The notes beneath the pieces are model-generated. The model was not told the origin of the DNA and searched no databases. It saw only the letters and a list, made by a program, of their open reading frames with translations. 64,000 bases of DNA, taken from NCBI RefSeq assembly GCF_006007885.1, contig NZ_VCRO01000001.1, positions 310,001 through 374,000 on the forward strand, read 5' to 3'. The first letter of the stretch is position 1; each line of letters opens with the position of its first letter. Made by a program: the position numbers and the translations under genes. The DNA is from Alteribacter natronophilus. GTDB lineage: Bacteria; Bacillota; Bacilli; Bacillales; Salisediminibacteriaceae. Shown piece after piece: positions 26,001 to 34,547 of this stretch.

Positions 26001-26774
26001 ATGTTTGAAACAATTGAGTATCAGGTTGAAAACCATGTTGCCTGGATCACGCTGAACCGCCCGGACAAGCTGAACGCCTTTACTGAAACGATGAACAGAG
26101 AAGTCACGAAGGCGCTGAAGCTGATCCGAAAAGACGATGATATCCGCTGTGTTGTCATTACCGGGAGCGGCCGTGCATTTTCGGCAGGGGAGGATCTCGC
26201 AGGAGTAAACGAGGAAACCGATCATGCAGAATTTCTCCGCAAAAGGTATAACCCGATGATCAGGGAGATGGCAGCTCTTGAAAAGCCGATTGTTGCAGCA
26301 GTTAACGGAGTGGCAGCCGGCGCCGGTATGAGTGTGGCCCTGGCATCTGATTTCCGGATTGCATCGGAAAAAGCAAGCTTTGTGGAAGCTTTTATCCATA
26401 TAGGGCTTGTACCGGATTCGGGGAACCTCTTTTATCTTCCGCGTCTCGTCGGTCACGCAAAAGCGATGGAACTGGCCGTACTGGGTGAAAAAATCAAGGC
26501 GGCGGAGGCAAAGGAAATCGGTCTTGTTACTGCTGTTTATCCTGAAGGTTCGTACCACGATGAAGTGAAGCAGTTTGCTGAAAGGCTTGCTTCGATGCCG
26601 ACCAAGGCTGTAGGACTTATTAAGCGATACTTATACAAAAGCTGGGACCATGATTTAAACGATATGCTTGAATATGAAGCATATGCCCAGCGGACGGCAG
26701 GGCTGACAAAGGACCATAAAGAAGGAATGACCGCCTTTTTCGCCAAGCGCACACCGGAATATTCTGGAAAATAA
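26001..26774 (+). CDS. paaG: Ring epoxide isomerase, PaaG
   Basis: A crotonase-fold enzyme of 257 residues. In place of the second catalytic Glu it has Asp in LVPDSGNLFYLPRLVG, the hallmark of PaaG-type isomerases. PaaG turns the ring-1,2-epoxide into oxepin-CoA and also isomerises double bonds further down the path. GEDLAG and VAAGAGMSVALASD form the oxyanion-hole region. RBS AGAGGAG precedes the ATG. Confidence 0.9.
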   Translation: MFETIEYQVENHVAWITLNRPDKLNAFTETMNREVTKALKLIRKDDDIRCVVITGSGRAFSAGEDLAGVNEETDHAEFLRKRYNPMIREMAALEKPIVAAVNGVAAGAGMSVALASDFRIASEKASFVEAFIHIGLVPDSGNLFYLPRLVGHAKAMELAVLGEKIKAAEAKEIGLVTAVYPEGSYHDEVKQFAERLASMPTKAVGLIKRYLYKSWDHDLNDMLEYEAYAQRTAGLTKDHKEGMTAFFAKRTPEYSGK

Positions 26775-26817
26775 CATAACGGCATCAGCCGTAATCCATT
26801 ACCTGGAGGGATCGATT

Positions 26818-28338
26818 GTGGTAAAAAGTGTAGAAGAGAAAACAATTGGCAGTGAAACGATGAAGCGTGACATGTACCAGATGATTATTAACGGAGAGTC
26901 TACGGACAGTACGTCCAAGGAGACATTTGTCACGTATAATCCCGCAACAGGCAAGCCTCTTGCCGAAGTAACGAAGGCAGGCACAGAAGATGTGGACCGG
27001 GCGGTTGCTGCTGCCAGACAGGCTTTTGATCATGGGAAGTGGAAGCGCTTCCCGGCGGGGAAACGGGCACGTGTACTGAATAAGATTGCCGGAATTATGC
27101 GTTCCCGGTTTAATGAACTGGTGGAACTTGAGGTGCTTAACAGCGGTAAGAGCCTCGGTGCTGCCCAGGGACAGGTGATGGCTTCGATCGAGGTGTTCGA
27201 ATTCTACGCAGGTGCCATCAGTACAAATACAGGATCAGTTAACAATGTGCCGGGCGGTTTTCTGAATTACACCCAGAAAGAACCGATTGGTGTGGCCGCA
27301 CAGATTATTCCGTGGAACTATCCGTTCATGATGGCTTCATGGAAAGTGGCTCCCGCTATTGCAACAGGATGTTCCATCGTACTGAAACCTGCAAGCCTGA
27401 CACCACTCACAGCTATTATTCTCACTGAAATCTGCCATGAAGCAGGTGTCCCTGAAGGTGTTGTAAACGTCATTACCGGGCCGGGATCGACCGTAGGTTC
27501 TGCTCTCATCGACCACGACGGTGTGGACAAAGTTGCATTCACAGGTGAAACAAAGACAGGGAAAGACATTATGGCGAAAGCTTCTGAATCACTGAAACGG
27601 GTGACTCTCGAGCTTGGCGGAAAATCTCCGAGTCTCGTTTTTGAAGACGCAGACCTGGATGCAGCCGTAGACGGCAGCCTGTTCGGAATTTTCAACAACA
27701 CAGGTCAGTCCTGTGAAGCCCGTTCCCGCCTGTTTGTTCACGAAGACATCTATGATGAATTCATGGAGAAGTTCACGGAAAAAACGAAAAAGCTTCAGGT
27801 CGGAAACCCTCTGGACAAAGGGACACACCTCGGGTCCATTATCAGCCAGGATCAGGTTGATGTGATTGACGGGTACGTTCAGCGTGCTGTTAAGGACGGT
27901 GCCAAAGTCGTAACCGGTGGAGAGCAGATCAGACCTGATGGCCACGAAGAAGGATTCTGGTACGCGCCGACGATCGTTACCAATGTCACAAACGACATGG
28001 AAATTGCACAGGAGGAAATCTTCGGTCCGGTCGTTGTTGTAATGCCGTTCAAGGATGAAAAAGAGGGTCTGGCAATGGCGAATGATTCCAAATACGGCCT
28101 TGCTGCGGCTGTCTGGACGAAGGACCACGGGCGCGCCACCAGAGTAGCAGGCGGTCTTCAGGCCGGTACGGTTATGGTAAACTGTCCGATCTCTGTGTTT
28201 GCAGGTACGCCATTCGGCGGATACAAACAGTCCGGGATCGGACGGGAAGTATGCGCGGAAACTCTTGACCTTTACATGGAAACGAAAAGCGTACTTTCCT
28301 ACTCCGGCAAGCGTCATCTCAACCTGTTCGGACTGTAG
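26818..28338 (+). CDS. Aldehyde dehydrogenase family protein in the paa operon
   Basis: A 506-residue NAD(P)-dependent aldehyde dehydrogenase. It has PWNYPFMMASWK, the catalytic Glu in LELGGKSPSL and the catalytic Cys in NTGQSCEARS. No paaZ with its hydratase and dehydrogenase fusion is in the window, so this enzyme may oxidise the ring-opened semialdehyde in place of the PaaZ dehydrogenase domain, or act on phenylacetaldehyde. It is translated from GTG with GGAGGG upstream. A hairpin follows it before paaH. Confidence 0.85.
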   Translation: MVKSVEEKTIGSETMKRDMYQMIINGESTDSTSKETFVTYNPATGKPLAEVTKAGTEDVDRAVAAARQAFDHGKWKRFPAGKRARVLNKIAGIMRSRFNELVELEVLNSGKSLGAAQGQVMASIEVFEFYAGAISTNTGSVNNVPGGFLNYTQKEPIGVAAQIIPWNYPFMMASWKVAPAIATGCSIVLKPASLTPLTAIILTEICHEAGVPEGVVNVITGPGSTVGSALIDHDGVDKVAFTGETKTGKDIMAKASESLKRVTLELGGKSPSLVFEDADLDAAVDGSLFGIFNNTGQSCEARSRLFVHEDIYDEFMEKFTEKTKKLQVGNPLDKGTHLGSIISQDQVDVIDGYVQRAVKDGAKVVTGGEQIRPDGHEEGFWYAPTIVTNVTNDMEIAQEEIFGPVVVVMPFKDEKEGLAMANDSKYGLAAAVWTKDHGRATRVAGGLQAGTVMVNCPISVFAGTPFGGYKQSGIGREVCAETLDLYMETKSVLSYSGKRHLNLFGL

Positions 28339-28390
28339 GTTCTAAAGGTTAAGGGAAACTTTTTGTTCTTTACTCACTGAAAAACATTTT

Positions 28391-28422
28391 TGGGGGCGCT
28401 AGGTACAGCGCTCCCCTTTTTT
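28391..28422 (+). terminator. Intra-operon hairpin between the aldehyde dehydrogenase and paaH
   Basis: GGGGGCGCT..AGCGCTCCCC forms a stem with one bulge, followed by six T. It looks like a terminator or attenuator inside the operon and may lower expression of paaH and paaJ relative to upstream genes. Confidence 0.6.
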
Positions 28423-28456
28423 CATCATCGTTCAGAAAAAAATACAGGAGGCCCGT

Positions 28457-29344
28457 ATGAATACATTGAATAATCCGGTAAATACAATAGCTGTGATCGG
28501 TTCCGGCGTGATGGGACGCGGAATTGCCTATGTGAGTGCCGCGGCAGGTTTTCAGACCATTCTGGTGGATATTAATGTGCGTGCACTTGAAGGGGCGGAA
28601 AGTGAAATTGACCGAACGTTCCACAAAGGAGTAGAGCGGGGGAAGCTTACCTCTGAACAGGCATCTGAAGCAAAAGGAAGACTGCTTTTTTCAAGCTCCA
28701 TGGAAGAAGGTGCCCGGCAGGCTGATCTTATAATAGAAGCAGTTCCAGAGGATATTGCAATCAAGCAGCAGGTTTTTGTGGAACTTGACAGGTGTGCACC
28801 AAAGGAGTGTCTTTTTGCAACCAACACGTCTACAATGAGCCCCACAGAGATTGGTTCTTTCACTTCCCGTCCTGAACAGACGATTGCCATGCATTTCTTT
28901 AACCCGGTTCATAAAATGCCTCTGGTTGAGATAGTAAGAGGTCTGGAGACCAGTGACAGTACGGCGGAGGCGGCAGACTGGACAGCCGGCAGGATGGGGA
29001 AGGAAACCGTTGTGGTTAACGAGTTCCCGGGCTTTGTAACAAGCCGGATCAGTGCGCTTGTGGGCAATGAGGCGTTCTATATGCTTCAGGAAGGAGTAGG
29101 CTCAGCTGAAGAAATTGACCGTGCCATCAAACTGGGGCTGAACTATCCGATGGGACCATTTGAACTCGGGGATCTCGTAGGTCTGGATACTCGCCTGAAC
29201 AATCTGAACTACCTTCATAAAACTCTTGGGGAAAAATACCGTCCGTGTCCGCTTCTGGTGAAGTATGTAAAGGCAGGAAGGCTCGGCAGAAAATCCGGAA
29301 AAGGGGTTTTTGATTATACCGCACACAGGGAGGAAGTAAGATGA
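28457..29344 (+). CDS. paaH: 3-hydroxyacyl-CoA dehydrogenase, PaaH
   Basis: A 295-residue NAD-dependent dehydrogenase. It has the Rossmann motif VIGSGVMGRGIA (about residues 14-25), NTSTMSP, the catalytic HFFNPVHKMPLVEIV (His-Glu pair) and the C-terminal FELGDLVGLD. It oxidises 3-hydroxyadipyl-CoA to 3-oxoadipyl-CoA. RBS GGAGGC precedes the ATG. It overlaps the thiolase by 4 bases. Confidence 0.92.
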   Translation: MNTLNNPVNTIAVIGSGVMGRGIAYVSAAAGFQTILVDINVRALEGAESEIDRTFHKGVERGKLTSEQASEAKGRLLFSSSMEEGARQADLIIEAVPEDIAIKQQVFVELDRCAPKECLFATNTSTMSPTEIGSFTSRPEQTIAMHFFNPVHKMPLVEIVRGLETSDSTAEAADWTAGRMGKETVVVNEFPGFVTSRISALVGNEAFYMLQEGVGSAEEIDRAIKLGLNYPMGPFELGDLVGLDTRLNNLNYLHKTLGEKYRPCPLLVKYVKAGRLGRKSGKGVFDYTAHREEVR

Positions 29345-30543
29345 GCAGACCTGTAATTGTTGATGCCGTAAGAACACCGATCGGACGGTATAAAGGTGGG
29401 CTGAAGTCGGTACGGCCGGATGATCTCGGGGCCGTTGTCATCAGGGCGCTTCTGGAGCGGAATCCGGCTCTTGACCCTGCTGATATTGAAGAAGTCGTCA
29501 TGGGGAATGCCAATGGTGCAGGGGAGGACAACCGGAATGTGGCCCGTATGTCAGCACTTCTTGCTGGACTTCCAGTTGAAGCGGCAGCAACGACAGTCAA
29601 CCGCCTGTGCGGGTCAGGTCTTGATGCAGCTGTTTACGCCTTCCGTGCTGTGCTGGCAGGAGAAGGGGATGTGTTTATAGCAGGAGGAACCGAGAGTATG
29701 ACACGGGCCCCTCTTGTCATGGCGAAACCCGAGAGGGAGTTTCCAAGAGGTGATACCACTCTCCATGACACAACGATCGGGTGGCGTTTTGTAAATAAGA
29801 AGCTGAAAGAGATGTATGGAACCGATTCTATGCCTCAGACCGCCGATAATGTAGCGGAGAGATTTAACGTTTCACGGGAAGACCAGGATGCCTTTGCCTA
29901 TCAGAGTCAGATGAAAGCCAAGGAAGCGGTGGAATCGGGAAGATTTGCCGATGAACTGGTGCCCGTCTCCTGGACAGACCGGAAAGGAAACATGGTTACT
30001 GTGGAAGCGGACGAGCATCCGCGGCCGGAAGTGACGCCGGATAAGCTTGCGACACTCCCTCCTCTGTTTGAAGGGGGCTCAGTAACTGCCGGGAATGCCT
30101 CGGGAGTGAATGATGGTGCCTCGGCACTCCTGATCATGAGCAGCGATAAAGCAGCAGCTCTTGGACTTGAACCACTTGCGGAATATGTGACGTCAGCTGC
30201 AGCTGGGACCGAGCCGGCGATTATGGGGACCGGGCCGATTCACTCCACACGGAAGGCTTTTGAAAGAGCGGGTCTTAACGCAGGGGATATTGGTCTGACA
30301 GAGCTGAATGAAGCTTTTGCCTCGCAGTCCATCGAATGTATAAGGCAGCTGGATCTCTCTCCTGATACAGTGAATGTGAATGGAGGTGCCATCGCATTCG
30401 GCCACCCTCTTGGAGCAAGCGGTGCCCGCATACTGACTACGCTCGTACACGAAATGAAACGCAGGGATGTTCATCACGGCCTTGCAACGATGTGCGTAGG
30501 TGTGGGGCAGGGAATCAGTCTCATTGTCAAAAAGCCGCAGTAA
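29341..30543 (+). CDS. paaJ: Thiolase, PaaJ (3-oxoadipyl-CoA thiolase)
   Basis: A 400-residue thiolase. The nucleophilic Cys is in NRLCGSGLDA, the His in GGAIAFGHPLGASGA, and the second Cys in ATMCVGVGQG. It should cleave 3-oxoadipyl-CoA to acetyl-CoA and succinyl-CoA, the end of the phenylacetate pathway. The start overlaps paaH by 4 bases (ATGA), so the pair is coupled. It is the last gene before paaX. Confidence 0.92.
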   Translation: MSRPVIVDAVRTPIGRYKGGLKSVRPDDLGAVVIRALLERNPALDPADIEEVVMGNANGAGEDNRNVARMSALLAGLPVEAAATTVNRLCGSGLDAAVYAFRAVLAGEGDVFIAGGTESMTRAPLVMAKPEREFPRGDTTLHDTTIGWRFVNKKLKEMYGTDSMPQTADNVAERFNVSREDQDAFAYQSQMKAKEAVESGRFADELVPVSWTDRKGNMVTVEADEHPRPEVTPDKLATLPPLFEGGSVTAGNASGVNDGASALLIMSSDKAAALGLEPLAEYVTSAAAGTEPAIMGTGPIHSTRKAFERAGLNAGDIGLTELNEAFASQSIECIRQLDLSPDTVNVNGGAIAFGHPLGASGARILTTLVHEMKRRDVHHGLATMCVGVGQGISLIVKKPQ

Positions 30544-30582
30544 CGCAGGACGGGTATTACGTAATTTTCGCCGGACGTTAAA

Positions 30583-30611
30583 TTTACATCCTTTATTTAT
30601 TCGTCTATAAT
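30583..30611 (+). promoter_or_regulatory. Sigma-A promoter of paaX
   Basis: TTTACA (30583-30588), a 17-base spacer and TATAAT (30606-30611). A CGTTAA half-site (30576-30581) lies directly before the -35 and an ATTACGTAAT palindrome (30556-30565) lies upstream, so autoregulation is possible. Confidence 0.6.
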
Positions 30612-30661
30612 TGTGGGATACCAGAGGGAGTCTTTACCGGAAAGAGAGAAGGTTTTGAACA

Positions 30662-31555
30662 ATGGAAGAAAGTCTGAATACAAGATCAATGATTTTTACA
30701 CTGTACGGGGATTATATCCGTCACTATGGAAATGAAATCTGGATTGGTAGTCTGATTCAGCTTCTGAAGGAATTCGGTCATAATGAACAGTCGATTCGCG
30801 CTGCAATCTCGCGAATGAATAAACAGGGTTGGGTTCAATCGAGAAAGGAAGGGAATAAAAGCTTTTACTTTCTAACGGACCGGGGAATCAGCCGGATGAA
30901 TGAAGCAGCGGAGCGGATTTTCAAACTCAGAAACGGGAGCTGGGACGGGAAATGGCGTATGCTCATGTACACGATCCCCGAATCGAGGCGAAACCTCAGG
31001 GATGAGCTGCGTAAAGAGCTTGTCTGGAGCGGATTCGGAACCCTTTCAAACAGCTGCTGGATCAGTCCCAATCCACTTGAGAAACAGGTGGGCGACCTTA
31101 TTGCAAAGTATGGAATAGAAGAGTACGTCCATTTCTTCGTTTCAGAACATAAGGGACCGCGTACGAGCAGGGATGTTGTGGCCGAGAGCTGGAACCTGAA
31201 TGAGATTAATGAAAAATACCAGGCATTTATCTCCAGGTACAGTCAAAAGTTCATCATCGATAAGAATAAGATTGAAAAAGGACATATGACCGACGGGGAA
31301 TGTTTTGTGGAAAGAACGAAGCTCGTCCATGAATACCGCAAATTTCTTTTTGTGGACCCCGGTCTTCCTGATGAACTGCTTCCTGATCAGTGGCTTGGCG
31401 TTTATGCAGCAGCTCTTTTCAGCGACTATTACCGTGCACTCGCTGAACCTGCAAGCAGGTTTTTTGAATCTGTATTTAAAGAGGCTAATGAAATTACAAA
31501 GCGAAGCCGTGAATACAATGCATTCAGCCATCCTTTAATGGCAAATGAAAAGTAA
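30662..31555 (+). CDS. paaX: PaaX family transcriptional repressor
   Basis: A 297-residue PaaX-like regulator. It has an N-terminal winged helix (STRSMIFTLYGDYIRHYGNE-like NTRSMIFTLYGDYIRHYGNE, then IRAAISRMNKQGWVQSRKEG), a central domain (WRMLMYTIPESRR, SGFGTLSNSCWISPNPL) and a C-terminal effector-binding part. In known systems PaaX represses paa genes and is released by phenylacetyl-CoA. Own promoter and strong terminator. Likely operators are the ATAACG sites near 21640 and 38140, by inference. Confidence 0.93.
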   Translation: MEESLNTRSMIFTLYGDYIRHYGNEIWIGSLIQLLKEFGHNEQSIRAAISRMNKQGWVQSRKEGNKSFYFLTDRGISRMNEAAERIFKLRNGSWDGKWRMLMYTIPESRRNLRDELRKELVWSGFGTLSNSCWISPNPLEKQVGDLIAKYGIEEYVHFFVSEHKGPRTSRDVVAESWNLNEINEKYQAFISRYSQKFIIDKNKIEKGHMTDGECFVERTKLVHEYRKFLFVDPGLPDELLPDQWLGVYAAALFSDYYRALAEPASRFFESVFKEANEITKRSREYNAFSHPLMANEK

Positions 31556-31565
31556 ACGGATTACT

Positions 31566-31614
31566 GGAGACCGTCCCGGGAGACACCACCTTCCGCGGCG
31601 GTCTCCTTTTTTTC
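31566..31614 (+). terminator. Terminator of paaX
   Basis: GGAGACCG (31566-31573) pairs with CGGTCTCC (31599-31606), with a further paired interior, then seven T. Confidence 0.85.
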
Positions 31615-31732
31615 GTACTGACACTCAAAGGAGGATTCGCACCCGGCGCCGGAGAAAGATAAACAGGGTTACATCTATTCTGGAAAGGGTATCCAATATA
31701 AGTGGTGAAAGTATAGGGGGAGGGATCGTGAC

Positions 31733-32290
31733 TTGTGGTGGGATCTTCTGTTTTTCCTTATTACAGCAGTCTGGCTGATGGAGTTTGTTCTGTTCAGGGA
31801 CCGTAAGCCGAAAGAAGGGACGAAACGGGAGAAACAATCGTTCGTCTGGATCGCGGCTGCTGTATCCGGCTCTGTGATTATTTCAGTTACAAGCCGTGAA
31901 CTGGTTTTTTTCCGTCTTCAGGAGCATGGAACCCTCCTGATGTCCGGGCTTCTTCTCTACAGTTGGGGAGTCGCACTCAGGTATTGGGGGATTCTTAAGC
32001 TCGGAAGAATGTTCTCCCGGGATGTAGCGGTGGAATCAGCAGTGGACCTTGTGAGCTCCGGTCCCTACCGGACCCTCAGACATCCTCTGTACACTGCGCT
32101 TCTTTTCTGTACAGCCGGAATAGCTCTTTACATGGGGAGCGCAGCCGGACTGGCAGCTGTAATCGTCTTTGTACTGCCTGCACTGCTCATACGGATGAAG
32201 CTGGAAGAGCGAATGCTTACAGATGCTCTTGGCGAAGGATACCAGACATGGTGTTCCTCACGATATCGCTTTATTCCTTATGTTTATTAA
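31733..32290 (+). CDS. Isoprenylcysteine carboxyl methyltransferase-like membrane protein
   Basis: A 185-residue membrane protein with about five hydrophobic segments and the family's C-terminal signature (GPYRTLRHPLYTALLF, then RMKLEERMLTDALGEGYQ). Members methylate small or lipid substrates with SAM, though bacterial substrates are mostly unknown. Start is TTG, with GGGGAGGG 8 bases upstream. It could act on the product of the desaturase gene that follows, but that is only context. Confidence 0.75.
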   Translation: MWWDLLFFLITAVWLMEFVLFRDRKPKEGTKREKQSFVWIAAAVSGSVIISVTSRELVFFRLQEHGTLLMSGLLLYSWGVALRYWGILKLGRMFSRDVAVESAVDLVSSGPYRTLRHPLYTALLFCTAGIALYMGSAAGLAAVIVFVLPALLIRMKLEERMLTDALGEGYQTWCSSRYRFIPYVY

Positions 32291-32332
32291 AAATGTGTAT
32301 ACCTTTCAGTCAGTAAACCTCTGGTCTCGCGC

Positions 32333-32447
32333 AGCTGAACGCCAGCAGCGAGACTCCGGCGGCATGGGGCCTGGCGAGACCCCGCAGGGCAAAGCCCGTG
32401 GAGGCTTGCCGGCACCGCCGCGGAAAGCGAGCGGATGGCGTTCAGCT
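32333..32447. repeat. Family C GC-rich palindromic repeat, copy 2
   Basis: A 115-bp element bounded by a perfect 11-bp inverted repeat AGCTGAACGCC (32333-32343) and GGCGTTCAGCT (32437-32447). The interior blocks GAGACTCCGGCGGCA, GAGACCCC, GGAGGCTTGCCG and CCGCGGAAAGCGAGC match copy 1 at 24746 in order. Confidence 0.7.
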
Positions 32448-32516
32448 CAACCTTAGGAACCAAAGACTGACGTAAGGGGATATTCACATTATTAAATCTT
32501 CAGAGGAGGAACGTGG

Positions 32517-34016
32517 ATGGGAAAAAAACGGGTAGCTGTAATTGGAGGAGGACTCGGGGGATTGTCTGCCGCGATCAGTCTTGCCTCGGATGGACACGAG
32601 GTAAAGGTTCTGGAAAAAAATGAACGTGCCGGAGGAAAGCTGAACCAGCGATCCGGTAAGGGGTATACGTTTGATACCGGCCCATCCATCCTGACGATGC
32701 CGTGGGTTCTGGAAAAGCTGTTCAAAAGTGCCGGAAGAGACCTCTCGGACTATATGACAATCACCCGGATTGAACCCGGATGGCGCTGCTTTTTTGAAGA
32801 CGGGACCTGTATGGACATGGTGGCAGACATTCCGCAGATGCTCCATGAACTGAAGCAGGTAAACCCGGCTGATGCCAGAAAATATTTCGATTATCTGCAA
32901 TATACACAGGATCTGTACGAGCTCTGCAGAAAGAGCTTTTATAAAGAAAGTATTTCCGGCCTTTCGGAGCTGCGTCAGCTTCATTCCCTTAAGGAACTGC
33001 TCGGCTTTGATCCGATGAGGACAGTGGCAGACGGAACGGGAAGATATTTTAAAGACAAACGGATTCAGCAGATGTTTAATTTCCTTGCTATGTACGTGGG
33101 TTCGTCTCCTTACCATGCACCGGCTGTGCTTTCTCAGCTCGCCTATGTACAGCTTGGTATCGGTGTTCATTATGTGGAAGGCGGTATGTACAATATAGCC
33201 CGCGGCATGCTGAAACTGCTTGATGAACTTGGAGCCGAAGTAGTTACAGATGCAGAAGTGACCGGTATTGTGACGGAAGGAAACAGGGCATCAGGGGTGG
33301 AACTGGCAGACGGTACAGTTGAAGAGGCCGATCTTATTGTTTCCAACCTGGAAGTGATTCCTGCCTATGAATCACTGGTTGAGCCTTCGGTTTCTGTGAA
33401 AAGAGCAGCAGAGCTGGAGAAGGACTTTATCCCATCGGTATCCGGTCTTGTTCTTCTGCTCGGTGTAAATAGAAAGTATCCGCAGCTGGCTCATCATAAC
33501 TTTTTCTTTGCAGAAGATATGGAAAACGAATTCCGCCAGATATATGACGATGGCGTTCCGGCAGATGATCCGACGGTCTACATAGGCGTATCGGCAAAGT
33601 CAGACTCATCCCAGGCGCCTGAAGGTAAAGAGAACCTGTTCGTGCTGACTCATGTGCCGCCACTGAAAAAGGGCGAATCGTGGGAAGAATACCGGGAATC
33701 ATACCGGGAAAAAGTCATTGCCAAACTGGAGAGGCAGGGACTGACGGGGCTCCGTGAGGCAATTGAGTTTGAGTATCAGTTTATCCCTGATGACCTTCAG
33801 AGTCTCTACGGGGCGAATGGTGGGTCCATTTACGGTGTAGCAGCAGATAAGAAGAAAAACGGAGGGTTTAAAATCCCGAGCAGAAGTGACCTTTACGACA
33901 ACCTTTATTTTGTTGGCGGTTCCACTCATCCCGGGGGCGGTGTGCCGATGGTAACACTGTCAGGCCAGCTCACAGCCGATTTAATCAAAAAGAACCTTGC
34001 AGAAGTAAACGTATAG
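32517..34016 (+). CDS. CrtI-type phytoene/diapophytoene desaturase or oxygenase family protein
   Basis: A 499-residue FAD-dependent carotenoid-modifying enzyme. The N-terminal dinucleotide fold is VIGGGLGGLSAAISLA with EKNERAGGKLNQ. The C-terminal signature is YFVGGSTHPGGGVPMVTLSG. Bacillales use such enzymes (CrtN, CrtP) to desaturate or oxidise C30 carotenoids. The gene is alone here: no crtM or other carotenoid gene is in the window, so the exact reaction is open. RBS AGAGGAGG precedes the ATG. Confidence 0.85.
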   Translation: MGKKRVAVIGGGLGGLSAAISLASDGHEVKVLEKNERAGGKLNQRSGKGYTFDTGPSILTMPWVLEKLFKSAGRDLSDYMTITRIEPGWRCFFEDGTCMDMVADIPQMLHELKQVNPADARKYFDYLQYTQDLYELCRKSFYKESISGLSELRQLHSLKELLGFDPMRTVADGTGRYFKDKRIQQMFNFLAMYVGSSPYHAPAVLSQLAYVQLGIGVHYVEGGMYNIARGMLKLLDELGAEVVTDAEVTGIVTEGNRASGVELADGTVEEADLIVSNLEVIPAYESLVEPSVSVKRAAELEKDFIPSVSGLVLLLGVNRKYPQLAHHNFFFAEDMENEFRQIYDDGVPADDPTVYIGVSAKSDSSQAPEGKENLFVLTHVPPLKKGESWEEYRESYREKVIAKLERQGLTGLREAIEFEYQFIPDDLQSLYGANGGSIYGVAADKKKNGGFKIPSRSDLYDNLYFVGGSTHPGGGVPMVTLSGQLTADLIKKNLAEVNV

Positions 34017-34030
34017 CATGAGGCCATTGA

Positions 34031-34063
34031 GCTGACCGGTACATCCTCCCGGTCGGCTTTTTT
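34031..34063 (+). terminator. Terminator of the CrtI-type gene
   Basis: GCTGACCGG with CCGGTCGGC (34031-34039, 34049-34057, one G-T pair) and six T. Confidence 0.75.
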
Positions 34064-34208
34064 ATGCCGTAAATCCGGGAAATAATGATTGACGGAAAAT
34101 TCAGTGCTGTGATAACGTATCAATCAGGCGGTATTTTGTTTTACAAGATACCTCCTTTTTTGTTCCACTATCTTGTTATACATAATACTGAAAAAGGGGG
34201 CAGGTTTC

Positions 34209-34547
34209 ATGTTTTCAAAAAGTCAGCTTTTAAAAGGTATACTGGAAGGCTGTATTCTTGCCCTGATTCACAGGAAACCCGCCTACGGATACGAACTAAG
34301 CGTGCTTCTAAGCAGAAAGGGACTGGGGGAAATCAGTGAAGGGTCCATATACCCGGTTCTTCTCAGACTTCAGAAAGAGGAACTGATTAAAGGGAAAATG
34401 GTTCCTTCCCAAAGCGGCCCGAGCCGGAAATATTATGAGCTTACAGAAAAGGGGGGGCGTGCGCTTGAGGCGTTCAAAGAGGAGTGGTGTGAGCTTGAAA
34501 AGGCCGTCACGGCAATTCTGGAATCGGAAAGGGAGAAAGCACAATGA
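34209..34547 (+). CDS. PadR family transcriptional regulator
   Basis: A 112-residue winged-helix regulator (SQLLKGILEGCILALIHRKP, then YGYELSVLLSRKGLGEISEGSIYPVLLR-type sequence, then YYELTEKGGRALEAF). I chose ATG 34209 because AGGGGG lies about 9 bases upstream. The ORF start at 34173 has no RBS. It overlaps the next gene by 4 bases, the common arrangement of PadR regulators with their small membrane partner. Target probably its own operon. Confidence 0.88.
   Translation: MFSKSQLLKGILEGCILALIHRKPAYGYELSVLLSRKGLGEISEGSIYPVLLRLQKEELIKGKMVPSQSGPSRKYYELTEKGGRALEAFKEEWCELEKAVTAILESEREKAQ

Noticed and set aside
32223-32456. A frame running from the methyltransferase-like gene into a repeat
   Set aside because: It is out of frame with the real gene and made mainly by the family C repeat.
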